Positions 40,792 through 49,401 of a DNA stretch of 64,000 bases are shown here, in pieces. Where the stretch lies: positions 1 through 64,000 of IMG/VR virus record IMGVR_UViG_3300025168_000034; one strand, given 5' to 3'. Under the pieces are notes generated by a model, which was not told the origin of the DNA, did not search any database, and saw nothing but the letters and a program-made list of their open reading frames with translations. This DNA is from a virus. The position numbers and the translations under genes are program-made. Position 1 is the first letter of the stretch. Every line of letters starts with the position of its first letter.

Positions 40792-42122
40792 GATTCTACT
40801 TTTTTGAGTTTAGGAAGTTTCATTTTAGGTTCTGCTTTTCTGAGTTTAGGAAGTTTCAATGAAACCTCAGTAGGAGTGTTTGATGTGATCTTGTCAAGAT
40901 GTTCTTTTAGTTTTTCTTCCATATGCTTCATTGCAAAGTTTTCTTTTATAAACTTAGCTTGACGTTTAGCTAAAACGTTGAGGTTCTTTTGATTTTTCTT
41001 ATCACAAACATACTTGAAGGCATCTGCTGCATGATTATAATTAACAGAAAACCACTGACTTTCTGGTAAAATTACATCATCCCATACAGCTGAAGGATGT
41101 ACGTTTGTTAGCTGTCCTTCCAATCTAATGCTATGTTTTAAGAAGTCGACTTGGCCACTCCAGTTAGGAGCTATGATAATTTTTTCAGATAAACTTGCTT
41201 CTGCTAAAGGTCTTCCAAAACCTTCTCCTTTGGTAAAAGTGACATGCGCTTTTACTTTTGGATGATTGTAGAGTGAGTTCATTTCATCATTAGTCAAATC
41301 TCCATGTACAAGATATATGTTTGGTAAATTTTTTCCACCATTAACACTTGTACATATCTGTTCAATTCTATTAATCATCTGATCTCGATCAACAGGAGAG
41401 AAGTCAGCTGCTGATGTTTTCATTATCAACGCAGGCTTGTTATGTCTTGCTTTATCTTTAAAAGTTTCCAAAAAACTCTTAATCATACCAGAGATGTTTT
41501 TACGATCTTCGCCAAAATCACCTTTCAGCCAATGACCTACAAATAAGAAAGCAAAGTCTTCTTTCACTTGTTTTAATTGATCATCTATTGACTTGTGTAT
41601 TTCTTTAGTTTTAAAGTAGGTTGTAAGATCGACCCCTTCTAACAACACTTCAACTGGAACCTGACATTTAATTGTTCCAACCTTCTGTTTGGTTTGATTG
41701 TCTATTTTTTCAAACGCTGTGCTCTGTAGTACATTTTTAGAATGTTCGGATGATGTCAATACTAAATCCATTTTATTCATTCCTTCAATCCATGGAGCTG
41801 CACACATTGTAGTCTCAATGCCTGCTGTAATTCCTATATTGACTTTGCCAATTTTCTGAAACTCATTAGGTACTGTGATTTGTATAAACACTTCTGGCTG
41901 TTTAGGTAAATTAGGGTCCGCAAGACATCTATTGAGTATCTCTACGTCTCTTTCATCTTCGGTATTTAGAAAGTTTTGTGGTGTTGTTCCCCAACGTGTA
42001 GGCCATATCTTAACATCATACTTATCTAATGCAATAAGTGCGTGTGCTACGTCTCGTGATCTTGCGCCATATCCAGATACTGTATTGACTGGCGCCATTA
42101 ATAATAATAGTGGTTTTTCCAT
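40788..42122 (-). CDS. Glycosyltransferase, GT4-like
   Basis: 444 residues, GT-B fold. The C-terminal donor site has KGEGFGRPLAEASLSE, the EGFGxxxxEA signature of GT4 enzymes, followed by IIAPNWSGQ. The N-terminal half has GYGARSRDVAHAL, the acceptor-side Gly-rich loop. The C-terminus ends with a repeat, LKLPKLRKAEPKMKLPKL, of unknown role. It should transfer a hexose to the growing glycan. Confidence 0.8.
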   Translation of the reverse strand: MEKPLLLLMAPVNTVSGYGARSRDVAHALIALDKYDVKIWPTRWGTTPQNFLNTEDERDVEILNRCLADPNLPKQPEVFIQITVPNEFQKIGKVNIGITAGIETTMCAAPWIEGMNKMDLVLTSSEHSKNVLQSTAFEKIDNQTKQKVGTIKCQVPVEVLLEGVDLTTYFKTKEIHKSIDDQLKQVKEDFAFLFVGHWLKGDFGEDRKNISGMIKSFLETFKDKARHNKPALIMKTSAADFSPVDRDQMINRIEQICTSVNGGKNLPNIYLVHGDLTNDEMNSLYNHPKVKAHVTFTKGEGFGRPLAEASLSEKIIIAPNWSGQVDFLKHSIRLEGQLTNVHPSAVWDDVILPESQWFSVNYNHAADAFKYVCDKKNQKNLNVLAKRQAKFIKENFAMKHMEEKLKEHLDKITSNTPTEVSLKLPKLRKAEPKMKLPKLKKVES

Positions 42123-42124
42123 AA

Positions 42125-43624
42125 CTAAAGTGCTATTCCTGTTTTCTTGTTTTTACTCTTTTTTATCTCTGCATGTACATTATAAACTGTAAAGCGTGGT
42201 TGTGGTGTAAAATTGTCTATGCATAACTGCATTGCATCTCCTACAGTTTTACACATATGTTCTGCTGTGAATCCTGCTTCTTCACTCATTGCCCAAGCTC
42301 GACCTCTAGCCCCACATTCAGCACGTACATCTGCTGGAGTCTCCCACCACTTATATAGTGCTTTAGCTACATCTCTTGGATCACATCTATCGTCAAATAT
42401 GTATGGTGTTTGAGGAGAACCTTGAAGGTTAATACTTGCTGGGAATACTGGATTAACCCATCTTCCGTGTTTTTTGTATCTACCTTGATGGTTGCTACCA
42501 AAATCTTCATCGAAGTCGATCCAGTTACCTTTTTCATCTTCAAAGCGACATTGATCCTGCAATCCTCCAGTCACATTGTTTACGATAGGTGTTCCAGTAA
42601 GCATTGCTTCTGTACTACTAAGTCCCCAACCTTCGTTAGATGCAATGTTTGGTACTACATCTGCAATGTTATAAAACATGTTAAGCTCTTGCAGTGATAC
42701 TTTCACATTAGTGATCACTATCAAATGTTCAATTTCTGGACAGACGTTTTTAATGACTGCAGGAAGATCAGTACCATTACCATCTACAGCGTCTGTGTGT
42801 AATAGTAATCGAATCTTTTCTGCTTGCTCTGGATCTTCTTTCTTTATCTTATCATACATCAACTTGAATGAAAGAATTAAATCAGAAGTCATCTTACGTC
42901 GTATGTTTCTGTTGTTATGAAATACAATAAAATTCACATCTTTGTTGTGATTCTCTCCAAACAACTTTGCTCTCAGTTCTGTCGTTTCATGCTTAGCTAG
43001 TGGATAAAACCTCTGTTCGTTGATGCCGTGAGGTGCATAGCACACCTTTGGTAGAGTACTTTCGTACAAACGATCAGCAACATTAGGCATATCAAGATCT
43101 ATGTAATTCTCTTTACCACCCAATACAATCTTTGCGATGTTGTTGGATTGCTTGCTGATGCCCATCAAAAGGTCACAGCTTTGATAGAATGGTTTGTTGT
43201 AATGTGGTGCTGGAAGATCATCCCATATATGGTAGTAGAATATAGGTAAGTTCTGTCTAATCTCTGCTGACATTCTGTATAGCCAGTTCCAATATCTTGG
43301 ATCAGTGAAGTGGATAATTGCATCAATTTTATGCTTATCTACTAATCCTCTAACTACTTCTGGATTGCCATATCCATCAAAAGGATACACAAACACACAA
43401 GAGTCTTGAATGCCTTGTTGTTTGTTAATATCTTCCGACAAGTCAAATATCTTACCTGCCTCTGGATGTTTTATGGCTGCGCCTAGTTGGAAAAAATTGA
43501 ATCGATGAGCATTACCAATAATAATCTCACGCGTCATTGTACCTATACCTGATGGTATTCTACAATCGTCTGCTAAAAATAGGATATTCTTTCTATCCTC
43601 TTGCTTAATATAACCTTCTTTCAT
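42125..43624 (-). CDS. Glycosyltransferase, GT4-like
   Basis: 499 residues, GT-B fold. ILFLADDCRIPSGIGTMTRE at the start is the acceptor loop; SNEGWGLSSTEAMLTGTPIV carries the GT4 E-x7-E motif. It is the first gene of the glycan island by transcription direction. A promoter-like motif lies upstream at 43,644-43,672. Confidence 0.85.
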   Translation of the reverse strand: MKEGYIKQEDRKNILFLADDCRIPSGIGTMTREIIIGNAHRFNFFQLGAAIKHPEAGKIFDLSEDINKQQGIQDSCVFVYPFDGYGNPEVVRGLVDKHKIDAIIHFTDPRYWNWLYRMSAEIRQNLPIFYYHIWDDLPAPHYNKPFYQSCDLLMGISKQSNNIAKIVLGGKENYIDLDMPNVADRLYESTLPKVCYAPHGINEQRFYPLAKHETTELRAKLFGENHNKDVNFIVFHNNRNIRRKMTSDLILSFKLMYDKIKKEDPEQAEKIRLLLHTDAVDGNGTDLPAVIKNVCPEIEHLIVITNVKVSLQELNMFYNIADVVPNIASNEGWGLSSTEAMLTGTPIVNNVTGGLQDQCRFEDEKGNWIDFDEDFGSNHQGRYKKHGRWVNPVFPASINLQGSPQTPYIFDDRCDPRDVAKALYKWWETPADVRAECGARGRAWAMSEEAGFTAEHMCKTVGDAMQLCIDNFTPQPRFTVYNVHAEIKKSKNKKTGIAL

Positions 43625-43643
43625 GTGTGTTTACTTATAACTT

Positions 43644-43672
43644 ATAATACGACTTTTTTTTTGTTTTTGCTA
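43644..43672 (-). promoter_or_regulatory. Promoter-like motif upstream of the glycan island
   Basis: TAGCAA, 17 bases (AAACAAAAAAAAAGTCG), TATTAT (43,649-43,644), 19 bases before the ATG at 43,624. It would be the main start for the whole sugar island. Confidence 0.5.
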
Positions 43673-44113
43673 ATTAACTATTGTAATTTTTACCATTTGG
43701 CTACCTGACATCTTTTGCAACATCTTGATAGCAGCTCTAGCTTTGAGAGTCTTCTCTTGTGCCATATTCTTGGCAGTTGTCATTGCTTGAGCTTCTCCTA
43801 TACTTTTAGAGTTTTTTACAAGTGCATCAACCCACGATTGTGCATCTCTATCTTGAAAACCTCCTAGACCAAAACTACCATCACGCATACTACTCATGGG
43901 TGGTGATTTAGGTACATAGTCTTGTTTAAGAGCATCGTATCTGAACATTTTTTGTGAGACTCCTTGGAATCGTTTTTCATTTACAATTTTGATTAGTTGT
44001 CCTTTTGGAAATGTCATTCTCCATGCACCTCCTCCAATTTCAAATCTGTTAGTGACTTCAAAATAACCCTCAGGCCATTCAACAGCTTCGTTTAGTAAAT
44101 TCTTTAGTTTCAT
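43670..44113 (-). CDS. Leader-bearing hypothetical protein, 147 aa
   Basis: Begins MKLKNLLNEAVE, an L-L-N-E leader variant as in the block at 8,609-14,438. The rest is a soluble domain with GGGAWRMTFPKGQLIKIVNE and a helical end (SIGEAQAMTTAKNM). No family recognised. It is coupled by ATGA to the metallopeptidase above, so the pair may form a second internal-protein locus. Confidence 0.7.
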   Translation of the reverse strand: MKLKNLLNEAVEWPEGYFEVTNRFEIGGGAWRMTFPKGQLIKIVNEKRFQGVSQKMFRYDALKQDYVPKSPPMSSMRDGSFGLGGFQDRDAQSWVDALVKNSKSIGEAQAMTTAKNMAQEKTLKARAAIKMLQKMSGSQMVKITIVN

Positions 44114-44502
44114 TTGTATTTTGTATTATCTGTCCAATCTCTGAATAACATAGCGCTTCGTTCGTAAGCTTCTCTCTCCATCTCGCGAAGATGCTTATTG
44201 CTTTGTGCATAACCATCTCCAGCTCCTTGCATTTTTTCTTCATCCAAATCACCTCTCAAGTTTTGTTCGTGATGGATCAACTCATGAGCTAATGTCTTGA
44301 GTATATCTTTCTCATGTCTTCCGTTAGTGTATAGTGTGATTGTTTGATTTGCTGGCTCGTAATGTCCAGTTGGATGTAAGTGTGCAGGTCCTTGGTGTTG
44401 CATGTTACTCAACTTGACTTTAGGTAATGAGTCGCATCCACAACCATTCTCGGTCATATACTTACACATTTCTGCCATGCTCTTTTTTAAAGACTCTTCC
44501 AT
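44110..44502 (-). CDS. HExxH metallopeptidase, phage SprT-like, 130 aa
   Basis: The active-site helix is TLAHELIHHEQNLRG, HExxH with a third ligand expected downstream. The domain layout (CGCDSLPKVKLSN, then HPTGHYEPANQTITLYTNGR) matches a family of short marine-phage metallopeptidases. It has no leader of its own. The start is two bases after GACTATTTATAA, so the gene belongs to the set preceded by this element. Confidence 0.75.
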   Translation of the reverse strand: MEESLKKSMAEMCKYMTENGCGCDSLPKVKLSNMQHQGPAHLHPTGHYEPANQTITLYTNGRHEKDILKTLAHELIHHEQNLRGDLDEEKMQGAGDGYAQSNKHLREMEREAYERSAMLFRDWTDNTKYK

Positions 44503-44516
44503 GATTATAAATAGTC
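44503..44516 (-). promoter_or_regulatory. GACTATTTATAA element
   Basis: Minus-strand GACTATTTATAATC directly precedes the ATG at 44,502, with the same spacing as at 14,439-14,452 and 17,340-17,353. Confidence 0.4.
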
Positions 44517-44517
44517 A

Positions 44518-44922
44518 CTAATTAATTACAACAACTTTTTTCTTATGTTTGTTAGCAGCTTTGATTAGGTTACCAAGTTTACGATCTGTTCCATTTGTGT
44601 CATCAAACACCAAGAGCCTATCAATGTACCTTGCATACGTGTTGTTACGTAGAAAGAAGTTTTTGACGTTGTAAGTCTTATTGTAGAAAGACTCATTCAT
44701 CATACTGTATAGTGTTGGTGGAGTGTGAGGTAGATTGGCTTCTTGATAATTGCAACCAAACTCTAAAGCAAACTTGCGAATGTGTTTATCAGCTCCGTGT
44801 TTGTCTCCAATTCCAATAAGCATTACATCTTCTTTCAACTCTTGCTTTATCTTAAAAATCATCTGTTTGATTTTAACTCTATTCTCGAAGGTTGTTGAAC
44901 CCGTTATTCCTAATTTCACCAT
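44518..44922 (-). CDS. SLOG-superfamily (YspA/DprA-like) nucleotide-binding protein
   Basis: 134 residues with a Rossmann-like fold: KLGITGSTTFENRVKIKQMI, then GIGDKHGADKHIRKFALEFG with the Gly-rich loop and helix that define SLOG domains, and a C-terminal strand. These proteins sense or process nucleotide-derived ligands (ADP-ribose, cyclic nucleotides) and in bacteria often accompany antiphage systems. The gene overlaps the M15 gene by 44 bases; both frames look real. Confidence 0.7.
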   Translation of the reverse strand: MVKLGITGSTTFENRVKIKQMIFKIKQELKEDVMLIGIGDKHGADKHIRKFALEFGCNYQEANLPHTPPTLYSMMNESFYNKTYNVKNFFLRNNTYARYIDRLLVFDDTNGTDRKLGNLIKAANKHKKKVVVIN

Positions 44923-45376
44923 ATGTTTCTGTGTGCCATTGTCCTATTGATCTGTCTAAGAGGTTTTCTACATGACCTGGTTCGTAATTGTGTTGTCTTC
45001 TAAATCCTGAGCTCCATCCATGCTCTTCAAATCTTTTTATCACCTTTATCCACATCCATCTCCAGTACTCTGTTTGTTTTGCTTCTTTCCATGTTTGCAT
45101 TTTGCTATCATAAAACAAACAAAAATCCAAAGCCAGTCCATAGTTGTGAGGACTGTATCCAGGTCTATTAATAGTTAAAAGTGTTCCCGGAATCGTTCTT
45201 CCGTATTTATAAATAGTAGTCTGCTCTTCCAGACTTCTTCGGCCACATATAATATGCAAAGGTATTCTATCTTTAATGCAAGAGTTGTACACTTGTATTG
45301 CGGATTTAGTTAGTTGAGGATTAAGAGTGTTGATTCTATTTATAGAAGTCGTTTGTGTAAACTCTTTAGTTGTCAT
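44879..45376 (-). CDS. M15-family peptidase (endolysin-type)
   Basis: 165 residues with the M15 zinc site: GRRSLEEQTTIYK, GYSPHNYGLALDF (the S-x-H-N-x-G-x-A-x-D motif with His and Asp ligands) and NYEPGHVENL (third ligand His). These are L-Ala-D-Glu or D-Ala-type peptidoglycan endopeptidases in phage endolysins. No signal peptide is seen, so it may need a holin. Its C-terminus extends 44 bases over the start of the SLOG gene. Confidence 0.85.
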   Translation of the reverse strand: MTTKEFTQTTSINRINTLNPQLTKSAIQVYNSCIKDRIPLHIICGRRSLEEQTTIYKYGRTIPGTLLTINRPGYSPHNYGLALDFCLFYDSKMQTWKEAKQTEYWRWMWIKVIKRFEEHGWSSGFRRQHNYEPGHVENLLDRSIGQWHTETYGEIRNNGFNNLRE

Positions 45377-46212
45377 TTAGGCTTCCTACAATACTTACAC
45401 CACCTATCTTTACACTTAGGAATATCAATATTGAGATCCATGTTATATGTACCGTCATCATTGAAGGCTTCATCTATAAACTCTTGCAAAAGATTTCCAA
45501 TCTTATTAATAGTCGGTTTTCCATTAGCAGGAGCAAATGTTTGTATACGTTTCATAGGCCATTCAGAATCCTCATTGATCTGTCTACGTAGTATAATGTA
45601 CTCTACGTCAATAAGATCTTCACTAACATTAAACTGTTTAGCATAAAACTTCTTATACAATATTAATTGTGCAGTCTTTTTATGATCTTTCTTCTGATAC
45701 TTATTCCAACCTCTTGTCGAAGTTTTAAGGTCAATGATTGTAATACGTCCATCTCGTTTATCACGTATTATGACGTCAACAAATCCTTTGAATACAAGAT
45801 TATTAACCAAGCCTACTTTCAACTCAGTCTCTATTCCTAATAACTCATGATGTGATGAGAAGTGTTGTCTTCGTTTACTTTTGAAGTACTTTAGAATCTC
45901 TACACCATCTTGATAGAATGATTGTAGTTCTTCAGGAGTAGAAAAGTGACCAGTCTTCTTGGCAGCTTCTCCATACAAAGTAACTAAACGACTTTGAAGG
46001 TCGGACGCTAAATCAATCTCGTCCGCCTTCTTAGCCGTAGTGGAGTACATAACTGTCAAATAATTTTGCAGAACCTCATGCATTGCAGTCCCGAAGATAG
46101 TGTGAATGCTTTGCTCAAATACTCTTTTGTTAAGTGCATATTCGTTGTACCATCTAATCTTACAACTCATGAACATTGAAAACTGTGAGTAGGAAATTGA
46201 ATTTTCTGCCAT
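45373..46212 (-). CDS. PD-(D/E)XK nuclease, RecB/Cas4-like
   Basis: 279 residues. The nuclease core is present: GTAMHEVLQ (motif I His), GFVDVIIRDKRDGRITIIDL with active-site Asp residues, then KTSTRGW with the catalytic Lys. SYSQFSMFMSCKIRWYNEYA matches the N-terminal part of phage and Cas4/AddB-like exonucleases. Four Cys (CKDRWCKYC plus an early Cys) may bind an Fe-S cluster. It is expected to be a DNA exonuclease used in replication or recombination. Confidence 0.8.
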   Translation of the reverse strand: MAENSISYSQFSMFMSCKIRWYNEYALNKRVFEQSIHTIFGTAMHEVLQNYLTVMYSTTAKKADEIDLASDLQSRLVTLYGEAAKKTGHFSTPEELQSFYQDGVEILKYFKSKRRQHFSSHHELLGIETELKVGLVNNLVFKGFVDVIIRDKRDGRITIIDLKTSTRGWNKYQKKDHKKTAQLILYKKFYAKQFNVSEDLIDVEYIILRRQINEDSEWPMKRIQTFAPANGKPTINKIGNLLQEFIDEAFNDDGTYNMDLNIDIPKCKDRWCKYCRKPK

Positions 46213-46238
46213 TGTAACTTTGTTTTGTAACCTATATA

Positions 46239-46268
46239 ACTATACTCCTTTTTTATCGTTTATGCAAC
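46239..46268 (-). promoter_or_regulatory. Promoter-like motif
   Basis: GTTGCAT, 17 bases (AAACGATAAAAAAGGAG), TATAGT (46,244-46,239), 26 bases before the start of the PD-(D/E)XK gene at 46,212. Good match to the repeated consensus. Confidence 0.55.
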
Positions 46269-46270
46269 AT

Positions 46271-46525
46271 TTAACCTGCAAGTATTCCTGGTCCACTGTT
46301 ATCATCTTCATCATCTGGAAGATCCTTTGGAAGAAACTCCTTGTTGATGTGTCCACACTTTACACAAGCAAATGCTTGTATTGGTACCAACATCTCTTCA
46401 CCACTCGGTGATGCTATTGCTGATATTTGTCTAAGTTTAAAGACTGTTTGAAATGTGTCGTGTCCACATGCTTCGCACACATAAGGTGTGCTTGCAGATA
46501 AATCTACGTTTGGTTGTTGTTGCAT
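46271..46525 (-). CDS. Zinc-ribbon protein, 84 aa
   Basis: Two CxxC pairs (VCEACGHDTF near residue 17 and ACVKCGHIN at 52) with a basic strand between. The C-terminus is acidic. A small phage zinc ribbon of unknown role. Confidence 0.65.
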   Translation of the reverse strand: MQQQPNVDLSASTPYVCEACGHDTFQTVFKLRQISAIASPSGEEMLVPIQAFACVKCGHINKEFLPKDLPDDEDDNSGPGILAG

Positions 46526-46528
46526 ATT

Positions 46529-46873
46529 TTACCTTTTACCACCATAGTATTCTGTTCCATGGCCTTCTGTTATTAGTTGTTTATTGATTGAATGGTCGTC
46601 AACACGAATGTCTCCTAAGCATCTTCCAAACTTACCGACTCCATGTGATACTAATATAAATTCGTTATCAATATCTTCAAGGAGTTCGATTAATCTAGCC
46701 TTTGCAGCCAATCCTCTTTTCTTTTCTTCTAAGTCTCTGGTACGAGATTCTGGAGCGTTGATACCATGCATTCTTATTCTGACCTTTTTCCAAGTATCAA
46801 ATCCTAAGTCTATCATGGCATCAACTGTGTCACCATCTACAACTCGTAATGTTTTTGCGTTGTATTCGTACAT
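46529..46873 (-). CDS. Staphylococcal-nuclease-like (thermonuclease) protein
   Basis: 114 residues with an OB-fold nuclease signature: VVDGDTVDAMIDLGF (metal Asp), RIRMHGINAPESRT (catalytic Arg and Glu), and NKQLITEGHG (a late Gln/Leu motif). It would cut DNA or RNA with Ca2+. The start lies at the stop of the GroEL gene. No signal peptide is visible. Confidence 0.8.
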   Translation of the reverse strand: MYEYNAKTLRVVDGDTVDAMIDLGFDTWKKVRIRMHGINAPESRTRDLEEKKRGLAAKARLIELLEDIDNEFILVSHGVGKFGRCLGDIRVDDHSINKQLITEGHGTEYYGGKR

Positions 46874-48483
46874 TACATCATGTATTGTGGTTTCTTCTCC
46901 TCTTCTTCAGCTTCTGGATTGATACCTACGACACACTCAGTTGTAAGTAATGTTCCTGCTGCTGAAGCAGCTAATTCTAATGCAGTCAATGTTACTTTGG
47001 CTGGATCAATAATACCAGCATCGAACATGTTTACAAACTCATCATTCCTAGCATCATAGCCAGCATCATCGTTAGATGGAATCATCTGACGAATAGCTTC
47101 AGGACTCTTTCCTGCATTTCTAACGATAGCGTTGAATGGTTCAAAGCATGCTTTGCTGACTATGCTATGTCCCATACTTTGATCTGGATGATCAGTTTCA
47201 CATACAAAGTTTTCAGCAGCTTGGGATAATCCAATTCCACCTCCAGCAATGATGCCATCTTCGACTGCAGCTCTTGTAGCACATAAAGCATCATCAACTC
47301 TGTCTGCCTTTTCTTGAAGTTCAATCTCTGTAGCAGCTCCTACATTAATAACAGCTACACCTCCAATAAGCTTGCTCATTCTGCTTTGGTGCATTTGTTT
47401 ATCGAAATCACTTTCTGCACTCTCGTATTGGGATGTGATCTGCTCTACTCTCTCTTCGATAGCTTTCTCGTCACCTCCACCATCTACAATAACAGTCTCG
47501 TTCTGATTAACAGTTACAGTTTTAGCTGTTCCTAACATGTCAGCAGTTAGCTTCTCTAGCTTCATACCCTTCTGTGTTGATATCACTTGACCTCCAGTAA
47601 GAGTAGCGATGTCTTCTAGGTATTGTAATTTTCTGTCTCCAAATCCTGGAGCCTTAACTGCACAAACTTGAAGAATTCCTCTAGCTTTGTTTACGATCAT
47701 GGCTGCCAATGCTTCACCATCTACATCATCTGCGATGATTAATAGTGGTTTGTTTTGTTTGCTACAATTCTCTAGCAAAGCTAAAACCTCTTTTACACTA
47801 CTGATCTTTTTATCACACAATAAGATTAGTGGATCTTTCAATGTACACATCATTGTGTCATTATTTGTAACAAAGTATGGTGAAACATAACCTTTTTCAA
47901 ACTGCATTCCTTCAACTATCTCTAAAGTAGTTTCAGCAGTCTTGCTCTCTTGTACTTGAATGACACCATCCTTACCAACATTATCCATAGCTTCTGCTAT
48001 AATAGTTCCAATTGGTTCATCATTATTAGCTGAGATAGTTGCCACTTGTTTGATCATATCATTCGTAACTACTTCTTTAGCATTTTTACGAATATTCTTA
48101 ATGATCTCCTTTGCAGCTGCTTCCATTCCTCTCTTCAATTCTACTGGATTCATTCCAACCATTACGGCTTTCAATCCTTCATTGTACATGTAGGATGCTA
48201 AGATTGTTGCAGTAGTTGTTCCATCTCCAGCTCTCTTTGCAGCTCTCATTGAAACCTCTTTAATTACTTCTGCTCCAAGGTTTTCGAGTGAGTCTTCTAG
48301 TTTGATTTCCTTTGCTACTGATACTCCATCTTTTGTAATTGAAGGTGGTGCACCTTCTTTCTCGATTATAACATTTCGTCCACATGGACCTAGTGTTGTT
48401 TCAACAGCTTTGGATAACTTGTTGACGCCAGTACGGATTCTCTCTCTTCCGTCTTCTCCGAATTCTAAAACTTTACTTTTCAT
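46873..48483 (-). CDS. groEL: GroEL chaperonin
   Basis: A full-length 536-residue Hsp60 subunit of the double-ring chaperonin. Equatorial motifs are intact: TLGPCGRNVIIEKEG, SITKDGVSVAKEI, GDGTTTATILASYM (ATP-Asp), ATEIELQEKADRVDDALCATRAAVEDGIIAGGG in parts, and an apical domain with DDVDGEALAAMIVNKARG. The C-terminal tail ends KKPQYMM instead of the Gly-Gly-Met repeat. A phage-encoded full groESL pair is rare; it probably folds capsid or glycan-enzyme subunits in a host that may lack a matching chaperone. Bases 48,473-48,483 overlap GroES. Confidence 0.9.
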   Translation of the reverse strand: MKSKVLEFGEDGRERIRTGVNKLSKAVETTLGPCGRNVIIEKEGAPPSITKDGVSVAKEIKLEDSLENLGAEVIKEVSMRAAKRAGDGTTTATILASYMYNEGLKAVMVGMNPVELKRGMEAAAKEIIKNIRKNAKEVVTNDMIKQVATISANNDEPIGTIIAEAMDNVGKDGVIQVQESKTAETTLEIVEGMQFEKGYVSPYFVTNNDTMMCTLKDPLILLCDKKISSVKEVLALLENCSKQNKPLLIIADDVDGEALAAMIVNKARGILQVCAVKAPGFGDRKLQYLEDIATLTGGQVISTQKGMKLEKLTADMLGTAKTVTVNQNETVIVDGGGDEKAIEERVEQITSQYESAESDFDKQMHQSRMSKLIGGVAVINVGAATEIELQEKADRVDDALCATRAAVEDGIIAGGGIGLSQAAENFVCETDHPDQSMGHSIVSKACFEPFNAIVRNAGKSPEAIRQMIPSNDDAGYDARNDEFVNMFDAGIIDPAKVTLTALELAASAAGTLLTTECVVGINPEAEEEEKKPQYMM

Positions 48484-48781
48484 TCTTTTCTTTTAGTTTT
48501 GAGATTACATCTCGTTCTTGAATAACATGATACTCTTCATTATCGAATTCGATAGTTTGAGCTGCAAATCGTTGATATAGGATTATATCGCCAGGCTTCA
48601 TAGTGGTTTCGATAAACATATCGGTACCAGCCCAAAATCCTTTTCCTACGGCAACAACTTTTGCTGTGAGTGATTTCTTGTCGTCAACATCAGGTAAATA
48701 AATACCTCCAGATGACATTTCTTCTTGATCTACTGGTAAGCATATTAGCTTATCACCGATCGGTTCAAATTGATCTTGCAT
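48473..48781 (-). CDS. groES: GroES co-chaperonin
   Basis: 102 residues: the mobile loop is EEMSSGGIYLPD, followed by the beta-barrel VVAVGKGFW and a roof/edge strand. The start MQDQFEPIGDKLICLP matches the family. It caps the GroEL ring. It overlaps GroEL by 11 bases and has a promoter-like motif at 48,811-48,840, so both form one transcript. Confidence 0.85.
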   Translation of the reverse strand: MQDQFEPIGDKLICLPVDQEEMSSGGIYLPDVDDKKSLTAKVVAVGKGFWAGTDMFIETTMKPGDIILYQRFAAQTIEFDNEEYHVIQERDVISKLKEKNEK

Positions 48782-48810
48782 ATAACTTTTAGTGTTTATG
48801 TGTTTGGTTT

Positions 48811-48840
48811 AATATACGGCTTTTATACTTATAAAGCAAC
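48811..48840 (-). promoter_or_regulatory. Promoter-like motif before groES
   Basis: GTTGCTT, 17 bases ending AAAAGCCG, TATATT (48,816-48,811) on the minus strand, about 30 bases from the groES start. It follows immediately after the end of the Hsp20 gene. Confidence 0.55.
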
Positions 48841-49310
48841 TATAAAATCTCAATTTTATGAGATACTTCTACTTTAGGCTCCTTCTTTGGTAATGTTAAA
48901 TCTAACACTCCATTATGAAAAGTTGCTTTTGCTTTAGAGCAATCTAGTACCTCTTCATTCACATTCCAGCTTCGTCTGAATGAGCTTCTTTTTAGCTCTC
49001 GAAGTACTACGACACCAGTGTCTTCTAAGTCTTGTGCTTTTGCTCCACTAACTGTTAAGACACCATCTTTATATTCGATGTCAACATCTTCTTTAGTGAG
49101 CCCAGCAACTTCAGCAGTTATTACTACTCTGTCGTCGTAATCGGTAATGTTTACTTTTGGATAAGATCCCTTTGCAAATAAGTCTACTCCAAACTCTTGG
49201 GAAAATTGTGGGAAATTTGTTTGGATGATTTTGTCGAACATGCTGTCAAAAGCGTCGACGAAGTTTGATCTGTGGTTGTGGAATACAACCGGAGTTAATC
49301 TAGTTTTCAT
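48840..49310 (-). CDS. Hsp20/alpha-crystallin small heat-shock protein
   Basis: 156 residues with the alpha-crystallin domain: KVNITDYDDRVVITAEVAGL, then DVDIEYKDGVLTVSG, and VLDCSKAKATFHNGVLDLTL. The N-terminus (LTPVVFHNHRSN) and the short C-terminal tail with IEIL (the I-x-I-type motif) are typical. It prevents aggregation of unfolded proteins, and works beside GroEL/GroES here. Preceded by a GACTATTTATA-type element upstream at 49,370. Confidence 0.85.
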   Translation of the reverse strand: MKTRLTPVVFHNHRSNFVDAFDSMFDKIIQTNFPQFSQEFGVDLFAKGSYPKVNITDYDDRVVITAEVAGLTKEDVDIEYKDGVLTVSGAKAQDLEDTGVVVLRELKRSSFRRSWNVNEEVLDCSKAKATFHNGVLDLTLPKKEPKVEVSHKIEIL

Positions 49311-49401
49311 TTTAGATAATTTTTAGTTAAACAATTAAATTAAAACAACCCATCTTGTGGCGTTGCTCTGACTATAAATAGTATGCTGTTTATGAAAACA
49401 G

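Noticed and set aside
45170-45225. TATTTATA-type match inside the M15 gene
   Set aside because: Lies within well-conserved coding sequence and not before a start codon, so it is treated as chance.
47314-47535. Plus-strand ORFs inside groEL
   Set aside because: GroEL is certain on the other strand; no evidence for antisense genes.
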